64,000 nucleotides of DNA from Mrakia gelida (GCA_024345305.1 BRON01000007.1:62001-126000), one strand, 5' to 3'; positions 52,749 through 64,000 are shown, counted from the stretch's first letter. Translations and numbers: made by a program. Notes: generated by a model from the letters alone, not told the origin.

Positions 52749-53777
52749 GGCTTGGTGTTGTTGAGTCAAAGATGTGGATGTTGGAGAGACAGGAAGAAGA
52801 TGATCAACGATCGACTTTTGTTCGCTTCCACACTTTCTTTCACAGGTATTGTGACCTCCATAGCAAACACATCGGAAGCTCGCCAAGAAAACAGCGTACA
52901 TCGTCTGGACATCCAATGTCAGCAGGCTATCAAGGTCAGCAGCCAGGAAGCGACGTTCATCTCGTCACTCCTTCGTCTCGTCACTCGGGTCCGAGCACGC
53001 CGCGTCGTTCGGAAGCGAGCAGCCCCCTGCATCTCTTTTCTGTCAGGGAGTTGGGCTAGTCTTTCTGATTGAAGAGTTCTTCCGTCCAGATTGAAATACA
53101 CAAGACTACAGTGCGAAAGCAGGATAAATGGGAGACGCTGTGAAGAGCAACACCAATGACGAAGATAACCCCCAAAAGCAGACGGGCATTCCTTATCCTT
53201 GTCTGCTAGTGGGTGCTGAAGAAGAACAGGGGAAGAAGACAAAAAACGAGAAAGAGCCGAGACACAGAAGGCGGCGTCGAGGGATCAAAACTCTCCGTTC
53301 CACGGTTCGAGCCATCATTCACGACAGAGGAAAGACTTGGCAAAGCAGGGGACACGGGTGCAAGAGATAAGGTTGGTTCGTTTTGCACGGCTTCCGAACA
53401 GGCCCAGGAGAAAAGAACGGAGGGGTGTTAAAGGAGAGTGAAACGGCGAGCCATGGAATTGAAATGAAGGTTGAGAGAGGTGGGCTCTTTGTCTACATCT
53501 AGCCTCTGTTTTGAATATCCTTTGGATCATACCCTCTCCGCATCTCCCGATAAGATGGGACTTCCCTCGTCGTGTTGCTCTCGTCCCTTTGCTACATGCG
53601 CACTGCTTTTTGCCAAGATAATGAAAATGACTCCGTTACGAACCACGAACCATGTCTTAAGACCAAGTGGGATAAGCGGGAGTCAGGGAGCCTTCCGATT
53701 TCCCATAGCCCCTCTTTCTACAAGGTCACTCTTTGCCACGGGTTCACCACCTATCGCCATCACCACCATGTTCTCAG
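52749..53777. other. intergenic between divergent secreted-protein genes
   Basis: About 1 kb without a resolved gene. The 5' exon of the following gene may lie within 53570..53777. Confidence 0.35.
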
Positions 53778-55314
53778 GATCCATAACATATCCTACGTCG
53801 CTTTCCTCCCTCTCCTCATCCTCCCTCTGGTCTCGGCACAGGCCCCACTAACCTGTAACGGACAGGGTGCTGGATAAGTATCTTATCTTGTTCTCTGTGG
53901 CAGCTAATTTACGCCCGGCTGACATCTGCTCATCCTTCCGCCGCCTCTACACCATCAGGTGCCCCAGGTTTTCTTCTTAGCACCACCTGCACCGACGGAT
54001 CTCAATGTCCCTCTGCCATCTGCTGGTAAGGAAAAGCCCGCTAGAAGTCCCCGTCAGGGTTCAAGCTCATCCATCGTCCCTCACCCCATCTAGCCTCCAG
54101 AGCGGATCCGACAGTCTCTGTCTAGGATTCGGATTTTATCACGAATGTACCGCCAACGGACAATGCTGGAGCAACTTTTGCTTGAGTTCAGAATGTCGGG
54201 ATCCTCAGAGCGCAGGGGTCTCTGGGCTTCAGGAATGTGGCGCTGGAATCGGCGCTGGATAAGTCTCCCTTGATTTTCTTGGTCTCCCCTTGCCAAAGGC
54301 TAATTTCCCCTTCCCGGTACTTTTTTTTTTTTCGCTCCCTCTACACCATCTGGTGCGCCTGGTTTTTTGACCATTCCCTGTTCTCAAGGTTCCGACTGTG
54401 GTTCCCAAATCTGCTGGCAAGTCCCTCTGCCTCCCACCTCCCTCCCCCTCTTCTTCCCCCACCTTCCTGACTTCTTGCCAGACACCTCAAAAACAGCCTT
54501 CAAGGAACGGGCGGAAACCTCTGTCTAGGATTTGGATTCGGCCACACCTGCACGAGCAACAGCGAATGTGGTTTCAGCTACTGCTCGCCCGCCGGAGACT
54601 GTCGGGATCCGGATGGAGTCATCGCCGCAGTCGGAGAAGCTTGCGAAGTGCGTGGTTCGGATCCCAAATGTACTGTGAGTTCCGCCCCTCCCGTCGCTAT
54701 CGCCTGGGCGTCTTCTGATATCTCCTGCATCCGCGGGAGTAGGAGGGGTTTATCTGTCAGTCTGGAACTTGCGTTGCCAAGACGGAACCCGTGACCTCTG
54801 TGTCCGACACCGAGAGCCAAACCAGCACTTTCATATCCGTCTCCGAGGACAACAGGTACGTCGTTTCTGCAGCCAGAACTGTGAGCCCTCCCTACACCCA
54901 TTCAACCCTATAATATTGGTCTCTCTTTGTGCAGAAATACCCAAACCCCCAGCATTGCAGTCACGCAGTCGCAAGCCGAGCCCCAAACAGTCACAACTGT
55001 TGTCAACGGCGTGACCACCGTAGTTGTGAACTCACCTGGCCGTGCCTCCCAGACTCTCGGTGCAACAGGGTAAGTGCTTCCGTTACCAAGCTGCTATTTC
55101 TTTGATTACAGCGCCGACGCTGATACCATGCGTTGTTGATCATGGTCGTCGCAGCGGCAGGACGACAGCTACCGGCACCGGCACCGTAACCAGAGCGACC
55201 GGAGCATCTACCGCAACTGCAAATTCAGGAGCCTTGCCTAAGATCGGCAACGGGGTACTCGAGATGGTCGGCAGGGTCGTGTTGGCCGTGATCGGCGGGG
55301 TCTTTGCCCTCTAA
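53778..55314 (+). CDS. Cys-rich secreted GPI-anchored protein with duplicated module and unusual introns
   Basis: Exons ..53872, 53959..54025, 54094..54257, 54353..54416, 54497..54674, 54743..54855, 54935..55069 and 55155..55314 stay in one frame to TAA at 55312. A hydrophobic leader ends LLILPLVSAQA. Two tandem modules follow, each of a short exon (APGFLLSTTCTDGSQCPSA; APGFLTIPCSQGSDCGSQ) and a long one (SLCLGFGFYHECTANGQCWS...ECRDP; NLCLGFGFGHTCTSNSECGF...DCRDP). A Ser/Thr-rich stalk (PQTVTTVVNGVTTVVVNSPG) and a C-terminal hydrophobic tail VGRVVLAVIGGVFAL after SGALP suggest GPI anchoring. Introns 1 and 3 begin GATAAGT rather than GT; intron 3 seems to end CTG and intron 4 begins GCAAGT. 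The start codon is unresolved (no ATG in the first exon frame close to the leader). Confidence 0.7.
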
Positions 55315-57149
55315 GGGTCGTGTGAGGTTTCAGTTCCTTAGGTTTTACTCTCCAGACTCTTGCTTTCCCTTCTCCTTACTTTACTTTCCCCGCTCACCAG
55401 TCCTTTGCTCACAACTACACGTTTGCTTTTGTCGCTTTATTCATAACTCTTTCCACAGTATTTCTTTCCCCCTTTACTTTGATCCCTTGGACTCTTGACA
55501 CGCTCGCGCCGCTTTTGATATCTAATGGCTATGCTGAATCCAATCTTGGATCATACCTCGTCCTCGTCCCTCGACGAGCCTCACTTGAAGCGTCGCGCAG
55601 CTCTCGTTCCCCTGTCATTCCTGAGCACACTTGCCCATGTCACGTTGAGGCTGATCGATATTCCCGTCTCCTTCCAGAACTGCTCCACCTTCGCCAGAGC
55701 TCCCTGCTCAAGACAAAGCCAAGTGGCAAGGTCCTGGAGCGATTGTCAAATTACCATCGAGAAGAAGAGAGGTCCGAAGGGATCACCCTGTCGGAAACCC
55801 TGCGATCCAACAACTTGACGCGTCCAAAGCGGGTGAGTTGATTCGGACAAACCTTTCTCTTCTTCACCCTGCAGTGTCGGTACGAGTGGGAGGTGATGTT
55901 GTCGGCACAGGAAGCGAGGTTGGACTGATTCGTACCAGAAAGTAGAGGAAAGGGACGAAGAGGTTCCCCGTCTTGGTTCAGGCCTGTGTGGCTCGCGGAG
56001 AAGGCTCGCGGAGAAGATGGACGAGCAATCCGACCCGCGTTCGAGCTCCACCGGAATCATTCTTCTTCGAGACCTCTTCTACCGTTCGGACCTGATCTCG
56101 TCAATCCGCGTACTAAAAGGTTGCAAGACCGGTCCCTCGCGCTTTCCTCCCCCCTCCCCCTCCCTTACTTCATCTTTCTCACCGAACCAACGTCTATCGA
56201 TCTTTGCTTGTAAGGCATCTCGATGCGTTGATAACTTTGCGGCCCGAGGCGGAAGTGGAACGGAAGGAGAGCTCGTAGACAACGCGCTGGTATCAGTGCT
56301 GGGTTTTGCGCGTCAGCCTTCGTTCTCGTGACTTCTTCCTTCGCTGAATTTTCTCATCCTCCCGAGTTTTTGTTGACGCGATGATCTCTGCATCTTTACG
56401 TCTTTCAGTCTCTGAGTCAAACCGCATCGAAGGAGCAGGCAGAGCGTGCGTTCTCTATTTTCCCCCCTTTGCTATTGTTCGCACCAGTCTGTTCCAGGAG
56501 TGCACCAGCAGCTTGCTCGACGGGTCTCCTCCAATCACTGACTGTCAACATGCTTTTTGATACGAACCTCGAAGCAGAGTAATGGAGTTCGAGGATGACG
56601 TTCTGGAGCTGATCAAGGGGGACATCGAAGGGCTGAGGATGGGTGCAGGTTGAGCTAACGCGTCGTTCCTCGACTCTTTTTCAACAGCTGGGGATATCCT
56701 TCCCGATTTCTCGTTCGACTGGCCCTTCAGTTTTGGGACCATATCTCCGCTGAAGCGCAATCTGGTTTAGTCCGTTTCTTCCAACGCGATGCTCCATCCT
56801 CGTGATACCTTTCCTGACCTGGTTTCTTCTTTGAGTTGACCGATACAGGCTTCGGAGTATCTCAACGACGGACAAGATTTTTCGTAAGTCGTCCTTCTTT
56901 CTCGACGCGTCACTTCTCTACTTCAATTCTGACCGTTCCCTTCATTCTCCCCTCCTCCCATGACAGACAATCGTTTTCGCATATCCCACCTTCTTCTACC
57001 TCCCCTCCCTCCCCGATCTCATCTCAACGGGACTTCAGCGACGAGCAGGGACGATACTCACAGGCGAGGAGGCGTCCCGTCCCGTCGACTCAAGACGTCA
57101 GGTGAAGATCAACATGGGGTAGAGCTAGTCGGGAGAGAGAGACTGAGAA
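55315..57149. other. unresolved exons, no named gene
   Basis: Coding-like pieces on the plus strand include 55525..55620 (MAMLNPILDHTSSSSLDEPH), 55719..55830 (KWQGPGAIVKLPSRREV before GTGAGT), 56017..56100 (GIILLRDLFYRSDLISSIR) and 56580..56650 (MEFEDDVLELIKGDIEGLRM). They could be one or two genes but phases could not be matched. Confidence 0.3.
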
Positions 57150-57469
57150 AGTAATCGCAAACTCACACGTTCTCAGTGATCCTGAGCTCGAAGATCGTTC
57201 CATCCTCCTGCGTCCACGTCCATCTCTCGATCCGATCTTTGTTCTTCGACGGTTCACTCGTCTTGATCCATTCGAAGAACTGGGTCAATTCCTTGGGAGG
57301 ATGACCGACAAGTTATACGTGTCCGATGTTGCTCCCAAATCCGACCGATTGCGCGAACGCGTGGAGAGCGGCGAAGAGACCCTTCTTGAGCCCTGGATCG
57401 TAGTAGATGGCGAAGGTCTTGACTTATTCGCATCCGTCGGGAGGAACGCACATCTTCGTGCTCGACTTC
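57150..57469 (-). CDS. unidentified exon pair
   Basis: Minus strand: KTFAIYYDPGLKKGLFAALH, then AFAQSVGFGSNIGHV, and separately LTQFFEWIKTSEPSKNKDRI with ERWTWTQEDGTIFELRITEN before GTGAGT. Coding-like, with an intervening stop that may lie in an intron. Family not recognised. Confidence 0.35.
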
Positions 57470-58170
57470 AGAATGGGAAGCCTACGCGAAGGATCAGAGG
57501 AGCGGCGGCGAAGAGGAGGTCTTCCAAGCAGTTGTCTTGTTCGTTCTGAAGGGATTCCTCGATGGTGACGGCGATGGACTCGTTGATGGCCGCATCGAGG
57601 GTATCGGAAGCTGTGTAAGTGGTGATTCATTCGTCAAAGGTGACGAGCTGTCCGTTGAGATGGACGAGACCCTCGTCTCGATGTTGTTCTCCGAGCGACA
57701 TCTCCGCATCCTCTCTCTCTCCTTGGGTCCCCTGAATCCGAGCAAGGATCTCCTTTGCTCCTCGTCGGCTGAGCCACGACGTCTCGACCTTGCTCTCCTC
57801 CGCATAGACTGACCACGGCACCGACTCGAGGATGTGGACTTGGTTGAGGTTCTGAGAGAAGGGAGCCAAGGCGAGAGGAACGAAGTAGTCGCAATCTTCG
57901 GAGTATGGATGGGAGTAGGTTGGACATCTGGCACGATGTTGAGCTGGGAAAGAAGACGTAGCGACGCGATAAAAATGTCGTTTAGCTCGAGAAAAGAGAA
58001 AGATGCGTCGCGTCGACCGCCGAAAGCTCGCAACGTCTACTCACCCGGCGTACGAAACCCCATCGCCTATTCGAGTCCTTTCCAGCGACGAACCAGCCTT
58101 TTTCAGGATCGAAGACTTTGGTGTAGTGAGAAGGGCGAGAGACGGTGACCGATCGGGAAGGGCCAAGCGA
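57470..58170 (-). CDS. unidentified protein, three or more exons
   Basis: Minus strand: SRPSHYTKVFDPEKGWFVAG with KDSNRRWGFVRR before GTGAGT; then YSEDCDYFVPLALAPFSQNL, NQVHILESVPWSVYAEESKV and ETSWLSRRGAKEILARIQGT; then a last exon LDAAINESIAVTIEESLQNE and LLFAAAPLILRVGFPF with stop. Splices between the last two preserve frame (donor GGTCTC at about 57650, acceptor ACACAG). No family assigned. Confidence 0.4.
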
Positions 58171-58240
58171 GCTCACATCCTCTCAATTTCGAGCTCACCT
58201 CACTCCTTCCCTTCCCACCGTCAGCATCTCCCCGTTGGCC

Positions 58241-59340
58241 GATATGGATCTTTTCGATCCCTCACTCTCAGCAACGGAAGTCGATGGTCTCAAGAACTCT
58301 CTAGCAGCTTCAGATACCGGTGCGGAACTCGTCGAGGTCAGTTTTGCTCTCGGGTGCACGAGCCTCAGCTTCGCTTTCCGAACTCTCCTTCATCTCCTCT
58401 TTCCGCTTCAAGCTGACTTTTCGCCTCGTTCCGGCCTCCAAAGTCTACCTTAGAGCTTCAGCTCGACTCTCAAGTGTTTCCCAACGAGATCCTGCTCGCC
58501 ATCATGGCTCAGTCCTCTCAATCCACGCTCGCGATCTTCACTCAGGTCTCCTTCGCATGCCTCAGCACTGGCAGGCGATTCACTTCTTCCTTCTCCCAGT
58601 GAGTGCGTCGTCACCTGAAGATCCGAACAAGAAGTCTTCGCGAACTCACGTCCCTCGTTCCCTTTCCTCTTCAGCCCGTCACCCCTCCTTCCCTCCCTCC
58701 TCACCTGCAACCTCACTTCTCTCGGATGCAAACCAAAAACACCTATCCATCCTCGAATCCAGAGACGACAAGGTCGACGCCTGGAGTCTCCGCCACTGCT
58801 ACATCGACGGCGACCATCCCCTCCCCCCTCCTCCCTACACTTCTTCCGATTCCTCAAGCCTACCGTCCTCGCCCACGTCAGGTCTTCGAGCGTTTTGACA
58901 GGGTCCCGATTGACCTGGCAGTAGAGTCGTCTCGAGGATCTCCAATTACGAGGATTCTTCCCGACCGTCAACGAGATCCCTTATCTCGTGGTCCCCGCCT
59001 GGGAGGCGTGCGAGAGTTACGATGGATCTCTCGATGATCAAGCAGAAGGTGGATCCGAGGAATCCGAAGGGATCGTGTCAAAGGTTGTTCGAGGAGTTCG
59101 GGACGCTGTTGGGTGGAGCGAGAGGGAGGGTCTGGGTTGGGTCGAGGGACATGAAGGAGAGGTTCGAGGTAGCGAAGGTGGAGCTGGTGAAGAGATTGGA
59201 AGGGAAGAAGCTCGGGAAGGAGATCGAGAAGATCCCAGTTGGGATCTCGGGGGTTCGTCACGTCGTTTCCCTTCTTGCTCACTCGCCGGCTCACTTCGAC
59301 GCTGACTCGACACCCCCTCCCTTTCTTGATACTTTCAGCT
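58241..59340 (+). pseudogene. F-box-like protein, 3' end lost
   Basis: ATG near 58241 gives MDLFDPSLSATEVDGLKNSL, a donor GTCAGT, then an exon with LDSQVFPNEILLAIMAQSSQ, STLAIFTQVSFACLSTGRRF: an F-box-like motif. Later exons read RFDRVPIDLAVESS and MDLSMIKQKVDPRNPKGSCQ, RVWVGSRDMKERFEVAKVEL. An antisense copia fragment starts within about 60 bp of the last recognised exon, so the C-terminus is probably lost or displaced. Confidence 0.5.
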
Positions 59341-59399
59341 GAAGACGTTTTCTCGCCGAGCTGGATCTCTTGACGTCGACAGCGAGCATCCTTTCTTGG

Positions 59400-60291
59400 A
59401 CCGAGGTTCCCGAGGTCCTTGATGTCTAGATCTTCTCGACTCCTTGAAATACGGCGTCCGCGATGGGTTTGGTAGGAGCTTTGATGACGAAGTCGTCGAC
59501 TTAGATGATCATCACGACACGTCGACCTTCTCTCCATCCCGTGTAGAGGCAGCAGTCGGCGAAGGACGCGGCCAATTCCATCTTCTCGAGGTTTGCTGAA
59601 AAAGACTTGTGGAAGGCTCGGGGTGACTGAGGGAGACCGTAGATTGCTCCGTGGACCTCGAGGACGATTGGCTCTTCGTATCCGTCTGTGTTGAATCTGG
59701 GAGGGGGTTTCATGTAGACTGGTTCCTCGAGCTGGGCGGTGATGAAGGCGGTAGAGACGTCTCCCTGTCGGAATTCCTCTCCTCCTGCGGCTCCGATGGC
59801 GAGAAGAGACGACGAGTGGTAGCATCACAGACGGGAGCGAAGGTTTCGAAGTAGTCGAGTCCTGGTCGAAGTTTGAATCCTCGAGCGACCCATCGACACT
59901 TAACCCGAATGTTCTTGGGATCAAGTAAGTCTCTCTTGAGGGCAAACACCCTACGTCCGCTGACGAGCTTCTTCCCTTCTGGGACCTTCCTGAGGGTGAT
60001 GGCAGCCCAAGCTTTGAGTCTCTCGAACGATCTGAGCTCCTCGTCCTTCGAGATGATCCATTCCTCTCGATAGGGACCGTTCATGGCTTCTTCCCAGGTT
60101 CGAGGGAGCTTCGGGAAGGGTCGATCTCCGATGTTGATGGTTCGGAAGGCGCAGTGCTCATAGTAGAAGGTGGCTGGAGTTCGTTTTGGGCGGGAGGGAC
60201 GTTGTGGGGAAGTGGTATTGGGAGGTTTCGATTCGGTGAAGGGGAGAGGGTGATCGTACTGGCGAGGGTGGATAGCTGATCTTTGCTCCAC
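59400..60291 (-). mobile_element. degenerate copia reverse transcriptase, second lineage
   Basis: Minus-strand frames give TWEEAMNGPYREEWIISKDE, ALKRDLLDPKNIRVKCRWVA, RGFKLRPGLDYFETFAPVCD, then after a frameshift VHGAIYGLPQSPRAFHKSFS and a broken V-D-D-F site (an in-frame stop replaces the preceding residue). Sequence differs clearly from the intact element, so it is another copia lineage. No LTRs seen. Confidence 0.85.
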
Positions 60292-62214
60292 CTCTGTTCC
60301 CTGTAGTGTTCAACGTTCCAGCGAAGACAAGTATATCAGTATTCCGTTCCCCTGTAGCGATCACGTCCGATGCTGCCGTCGAAACATGGTGCTTCTTCCT
60401 TCCCTTCCTCCCTCGAGCTCTTTCCTTCCTTCCTTCCTTCCTCCTCCTCCTTCCCTCCTCTTCTCCTCCCTTTGCTCTCCCTCTCCCTCTCCCTCTCCCC
60501 TCACCTTCCCAGCCTTCACATTCACCCCGAGAATACCTCAGAACTCACCAGCGGGTTGTTGGCGATGGATGCAGCAAAGAAAGCAAGCTGTAGGCAGCGC
60601 CGTGAGGGATCGCGAGTCGTGGTTGGAGGTCAGACGAATTTCGCGAAGTCCCCCAAGCTTCAACTTTGGGGCGGCTTTCGCCCTTTGTTTTCCTTCGAAC
60701 TCCTTCCTTTTTTTTCTCTTCGGCCCCTGGCGTGTATCATATACTATCCCGTGATCTACCTTCTCTCCCACCCTATCGACCCACCTGTGGTGCCTCCCAT
60801 CCTCCAAACGCAAGGATTTTCGTCCCCTGCCTATCCCACTCTCCGCTCCGCTCCGCCCCTCGCATCCCGTTCTCCTGTCTTCCTTCCACCCCTGCCTCCA
60901 TCGAGCCTTATCGACGCAGGCACAGAAGGTTCGAGTCTCCGAACCCTACCGAAGAGAAATCATTTTAACGTACCGTGAGGGCAGCTAGCCTCGCGACTAA
61001 CCAACGAAGCGCGGAACAGGGTTGAAGAGACCACAAAGCTGAGAACCGGATCAAACAGACGAAACCAAGAACTCTCGATTGCAAGAGCGAGATCGAGGAG
61101 TCGAAGGCACGCAATCTCAACTCCGCCCTTCGGCAATCGCTTCTCCCCATAGAACATCAAACTCCAGCCCTCCCAAGCTCATTTCTACTAATTCTCAGCC
61201 CTCTCTAAGACAAGATCCAAGCTCGATCCCCAGCCTCTCCCCCTCGGCTTCCGAGACATCCTTGAGTTTCTCTCCGACGCGACGTACTCGGACTGCATTG
61301 CAGATTCTCTCACCGTCTGCCTCGCGCCCCCAAAGCTTCTCCTTTTCCCCTCTCGCTTCCCCTCTTGCTTGCCCGCCGTCGTGAATCGTCTCGGATCATG
61401 TGATGAGGTCGAAGGCTCGCCTAGAAGATTGAAGAAAGAGGAAGCGAGCATTTTGCCGATTCACGTCGTCTCCCTGGTCGCGACCAGTTCGCTTTCGACT
61501 CTCTCTGCCAGTCGGTTCAGACACCTTAGGTAAGCGGTTCTTTATACTCCGAGGTCTCCAGTGCCATGTCGTAGAATGAACCTGTCGATCCACCGCCTTG
61601 ATCTTCTGGCACGACCGACGCGTTGTTCCAGGTGAGAATGTCAACGTCCGTCCTCACCTGCCGCTCCGAGGATAGGGCTAACCCCGACCCTTCAGTTCTG
61701 AACTTGATCTCTCTGTATATAAACCTTCAGTTCTGCGAGCTGGATTAATGCATAATTCCTCGCTTCCACCACTCCTCAAAGGGGAGGAGGACACTGGCCA
61801 ACTCAACCATTGTTAGAGAAGTGAAAAAAGGGCCAGATAGATGCCTTCGAGCTTACCCGGTCAAACAGCATCAGGTCGGTGCATTACGAAATAAGTGAAC
61901 ACGACTCCTCAGGAGAGGATCGAAAGCAAGGCGAAACTCAAACAGATGAAGGTCTGAAACCCACCCCTTGACCTTTGTCCTCCCTCTTCCCGATCCAGCC
62001 TTCACACCCGCTCCCAGACCTCTGCAGGCTACCCCATCTCTCACTGCACGAACCTTTCAATTTTTTTCAGTAGCTTCAGCCCTTCGCACGTCGCCCACTC
62101 CGCCCGGCTCCCTCCCCGCAGCCCGCCTTCCCTCCGCCCTCGAGCAGCCTACGTATCGTTTACCCTTCCCTCACGTTCACTCCCCTCGTCCCCCCTGCCA
62201 AGCATAACCCAGCT
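60292..62214. other. no resolved gene
   Basis: Pyrimidine-rich sequence with long Pro/Ser/Leu frames on the plus strand (60370..60978). A stretch at 61210..61500 (PLPLGFRDILEFLSDATYSD, EEASILPIHVVSLVATSSLS) looks exonic but unassigned. Confidence 0.3.
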
Positions 62215-62770
62215 TCAAGCATATCTTCGATCGTATTTCAAAAGTTTGTCAAGCATCTTGAAGTATCGGTACCTGTAAAATGAGCGTCCGTCAAAGCTAA
62301 CTAAAACTACTGGGTCTTCAACTCGTACAGAGGAAGCTCCCTCCACCCGAAAGCCGGCGGAATTGTCGCCGTCGTCGTCGTGGATGTCGTGCAAGGAGGA
62401 GGAGGAGGAGGCAGCTTTTGAACCCCTTCCAGTCGGGGAGACCGTCACGATGTCGACGTCGTTGAGGTCCACTACCAGTAGCTCCATGAGGTCCTCGACC
62501 GTCTTGTAAGGGTTGATCCGAGAGATCGCCAGAGTCCTGCTCCCGAGCCCCGAAGGCCAACGTCAGCGAAGCTGCTCGACCGCGACCCACCCCGCTCGCC
62601 GACCGCCCCTTCTTTTCTTCCGGTCTTTTTTTACTCACGAGATGGGTTTGGGAGACACCTCCCGCTCCTGCAAGTCCTTGAGCGTCTGAGTTGGATCCAG
62701 CGACTTGGCGGGCTCCGAGCGTTGGATCCTCTTGTGTCTGGGGATTCGAAGCTCATCAGGTTCTCTTTTC
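62215..62770 (-). CDS. unidentified protein, C-terminal exons
   Basis: Minus strand: KRIQRSEPAKSLDPTQTLKD with LQEREVSPKPIS before a GTGAGT donor; then after GGAGCAG an exon TLAISRINPYKTVEDLMELL, VVDLNDVDIVTVSPTGRGSK, a Ser/Asp-rich loop and FDGRSFYRYRYFKMLDKLLK with stop. The two ends look conserved around a variable loop; I cannot name the family. Confidence 0.45.
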
Positions 62771-63340
62771 GAAACAACCGCCGCCCCGCCCCCCTCGTTA
62801 CAATACATCTCCGCACTGTACTTACATCAACGAGTTTCTAAGCTTCGCCCTCGTCTTCGCCGTCTCCGCCGTCATAGCTCCAGAGGCTCCCTTCAACCTC
62901 GCCAACACCACCTCCGCCGACTCGACCTCCTCCAACGACGACGGTCTGACCATCGACTTTGACGACGCCAGCTGTCCTCCTTCGATCCCTCGCCGCTTAG
63001 AACACACTGTTCCGTCCCACATCTTGGCAGCTCTCCTCCAAAATCTCTGCGACCCCCACCGAGTTCTTCCTCCTCAACGATTCTCTCCCCCGAACAGAAG
63101 CCGCCGATTCGAAAGAGGTGCCTAGTCTCCTCCCTTTTTCCCTCACCCTTGATGTACGCCCACCCTCTGACTCGCTACCCCTTATCTTTAGCACAGCTCC
63201 AAGAGGAAGAGCTACCCCTACCCGCTCCGCTCCAACATTTTCTCGCCAACCTTTCTCAACACGACCCCGTCGGAGGCGAGATCCTCACTACTGAGCTCTC
63301 CCTCCTCCTCGAAAACTTCGAAGCTCCCATTTCGTAGAAC
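62771..63340 (+). CDS. unidentified, possible exons
   Basis: FLSFALVFAVSAVIAPEAPF, TSSNDDGLTIDFDDASCPPS and IPRRLEHTVPSHILAALLQN, then after a possible intron LQEEELPLPAPLQHFLANLS and GGEILTTELSLLLENFEAP with stop. Helical, plausible coding, no family. Confidence 0.3.
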
Positions 63341-64000
63341 CCATCCTCTCGGCCCTCCTCTCCATCCCTTCCTTACTCTCCTCCTTCTTCGGCCAGTCAC
63401 TCCTCCTTCGCCTTCTATCTTCCACACGTCCCTTCGGAAGCCCTCCCGCCGTACTCGTACATCGAGACGTCCTCCTCCCTCGATAAGATCTAAACCAGGT
63501 CAGCGGTCCTTCCCCTCACTCTTCCGTAAGCTGCCAAATTAGCACTCCCTTTGTATCCTTTCGTTTGGCCCACCGTGAATCGTACATTCAGCAACTCGCA
63601 TCAACTCCACCCACTCCGGGCTCCCTCCTCCACCACACCCTTCAGCCCTGGTCTTCTGGCGTCGTTCTCTCCCGTGTTCGTGCTCTTCCTCAATTCGGAT
63701 CCTCGCTTGCCGTCTCTCGTAGCTCTGACCTTATGGAAACCTTGCTCGTCCAAAGGCTAACCCCGTTGGCTGGGCCTACACCCCAGAAGAGGGCCCACCG
63801 ACGGACTCCTGGGTTCGTCTGTCCCTCTTACGCTCGTTTCGCCCCTTCCGACCGATCTAACCGATTCATCCCACACCTTAGATCCCTCTTCCTCTCCTTA
63901 TCTCGGATCCTGCAGTCTTACTCCCCGCCGCTCTCCTCTCTTTCTCCCAATCCCCTTCACCCAGTAAGCTTTTCTCCTCCCTCGTACGCTCCACAAGCCG
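63341..64000. other. no resolved gene
   Basis: Pyrimidine-rich, short frames only; runs to the window edge. Confidence 0.35.

Overview
The window looks like nuclear DNA of a basidiomycete yeast, most likely a red-yeast type Pucciniomycotina (Microbotryomycetes: Rhodotorula, Sporobolomyces or Leucosporidium kind). This is inferred from many 60-95 nt GT-AG introns per gene, copia-type LTR retrotransposons, short TTAGGG tracts and families of fast-diverging F-box-like genes. There are no bacterial-style operons. The window has few intact genes, many 5'-truncated gene ends and at least four LTR families.

Layout. 0.7-3.9 kb: 3' end of homoserine dehydrogenase (HOM6), a 3' fragment of an F-box gene family and a membrane-protein remnant. 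4-8.4 kb: repeats, two LTR fragments and a small two-exon gene. 9.2-17.5 kb: degenerate copia pol, the C-terminal exon of a protein kinase, a solo LTR, two truncated genes, SEC12 lacking its 5' end, and two F-box-like genes. 18.8-23.6 kb: a near-intact copia element (230-bp LTRs differing at one base, one 1435-codon Gag-Pol ORF). 23.6-25.3 kb: F-box gene remnant followed by a segment that recurs inverted at 39.1-39.95 kb. 26.4-31.3 kb: two apparently intact genes (glutathione S-transferase-like, hemerythrin-like) around an LTR. 31.6-39 kb: LTR plus gag fragment and several unidentified genes. 39.9-43.6 kb: two inverted LTRs, an intact F-box gene and a second F-box gene broken by one of the LTRs. 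45-47.4 kb: a well-preserved CDC4 F-box/WD40 gene in eight exons. 49.4 kb: old-yellow-enzyme pseudogene. 51.6-55.3 kb: divergent pair of secreted-protein genes (R-type lectin-domain protein; Cys-rich GPI-anchored protein). 57-64 kb: unidentified genes, another F-box gene and a second copia lineage fragment.

The likely functional genes are unrelated housekeeping, stress and secreted functions; nothing suggests a cluster. Three features stand out: (1) a 17-19 bp palindrome, AAACGACAG-G/C-CTGTC[G/T]TTT, present at 13 sites in unrelated contexts and often readable as [K/N]-D-S-L-S-F just before a stop; (2) a Cys-rich gene with a duplicated exon module whose two equivalent introns start with GATAAGT (GA-AG type) while the frame is kept through all eight exons; (3) an LTR family with a 72-73 nt intron-like GT-AG segment lying between two short direct repeats, conserved in three diverged copies. 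All calls come from reading the sequence alone; exon models were checked for phase where exact coordinates are given.
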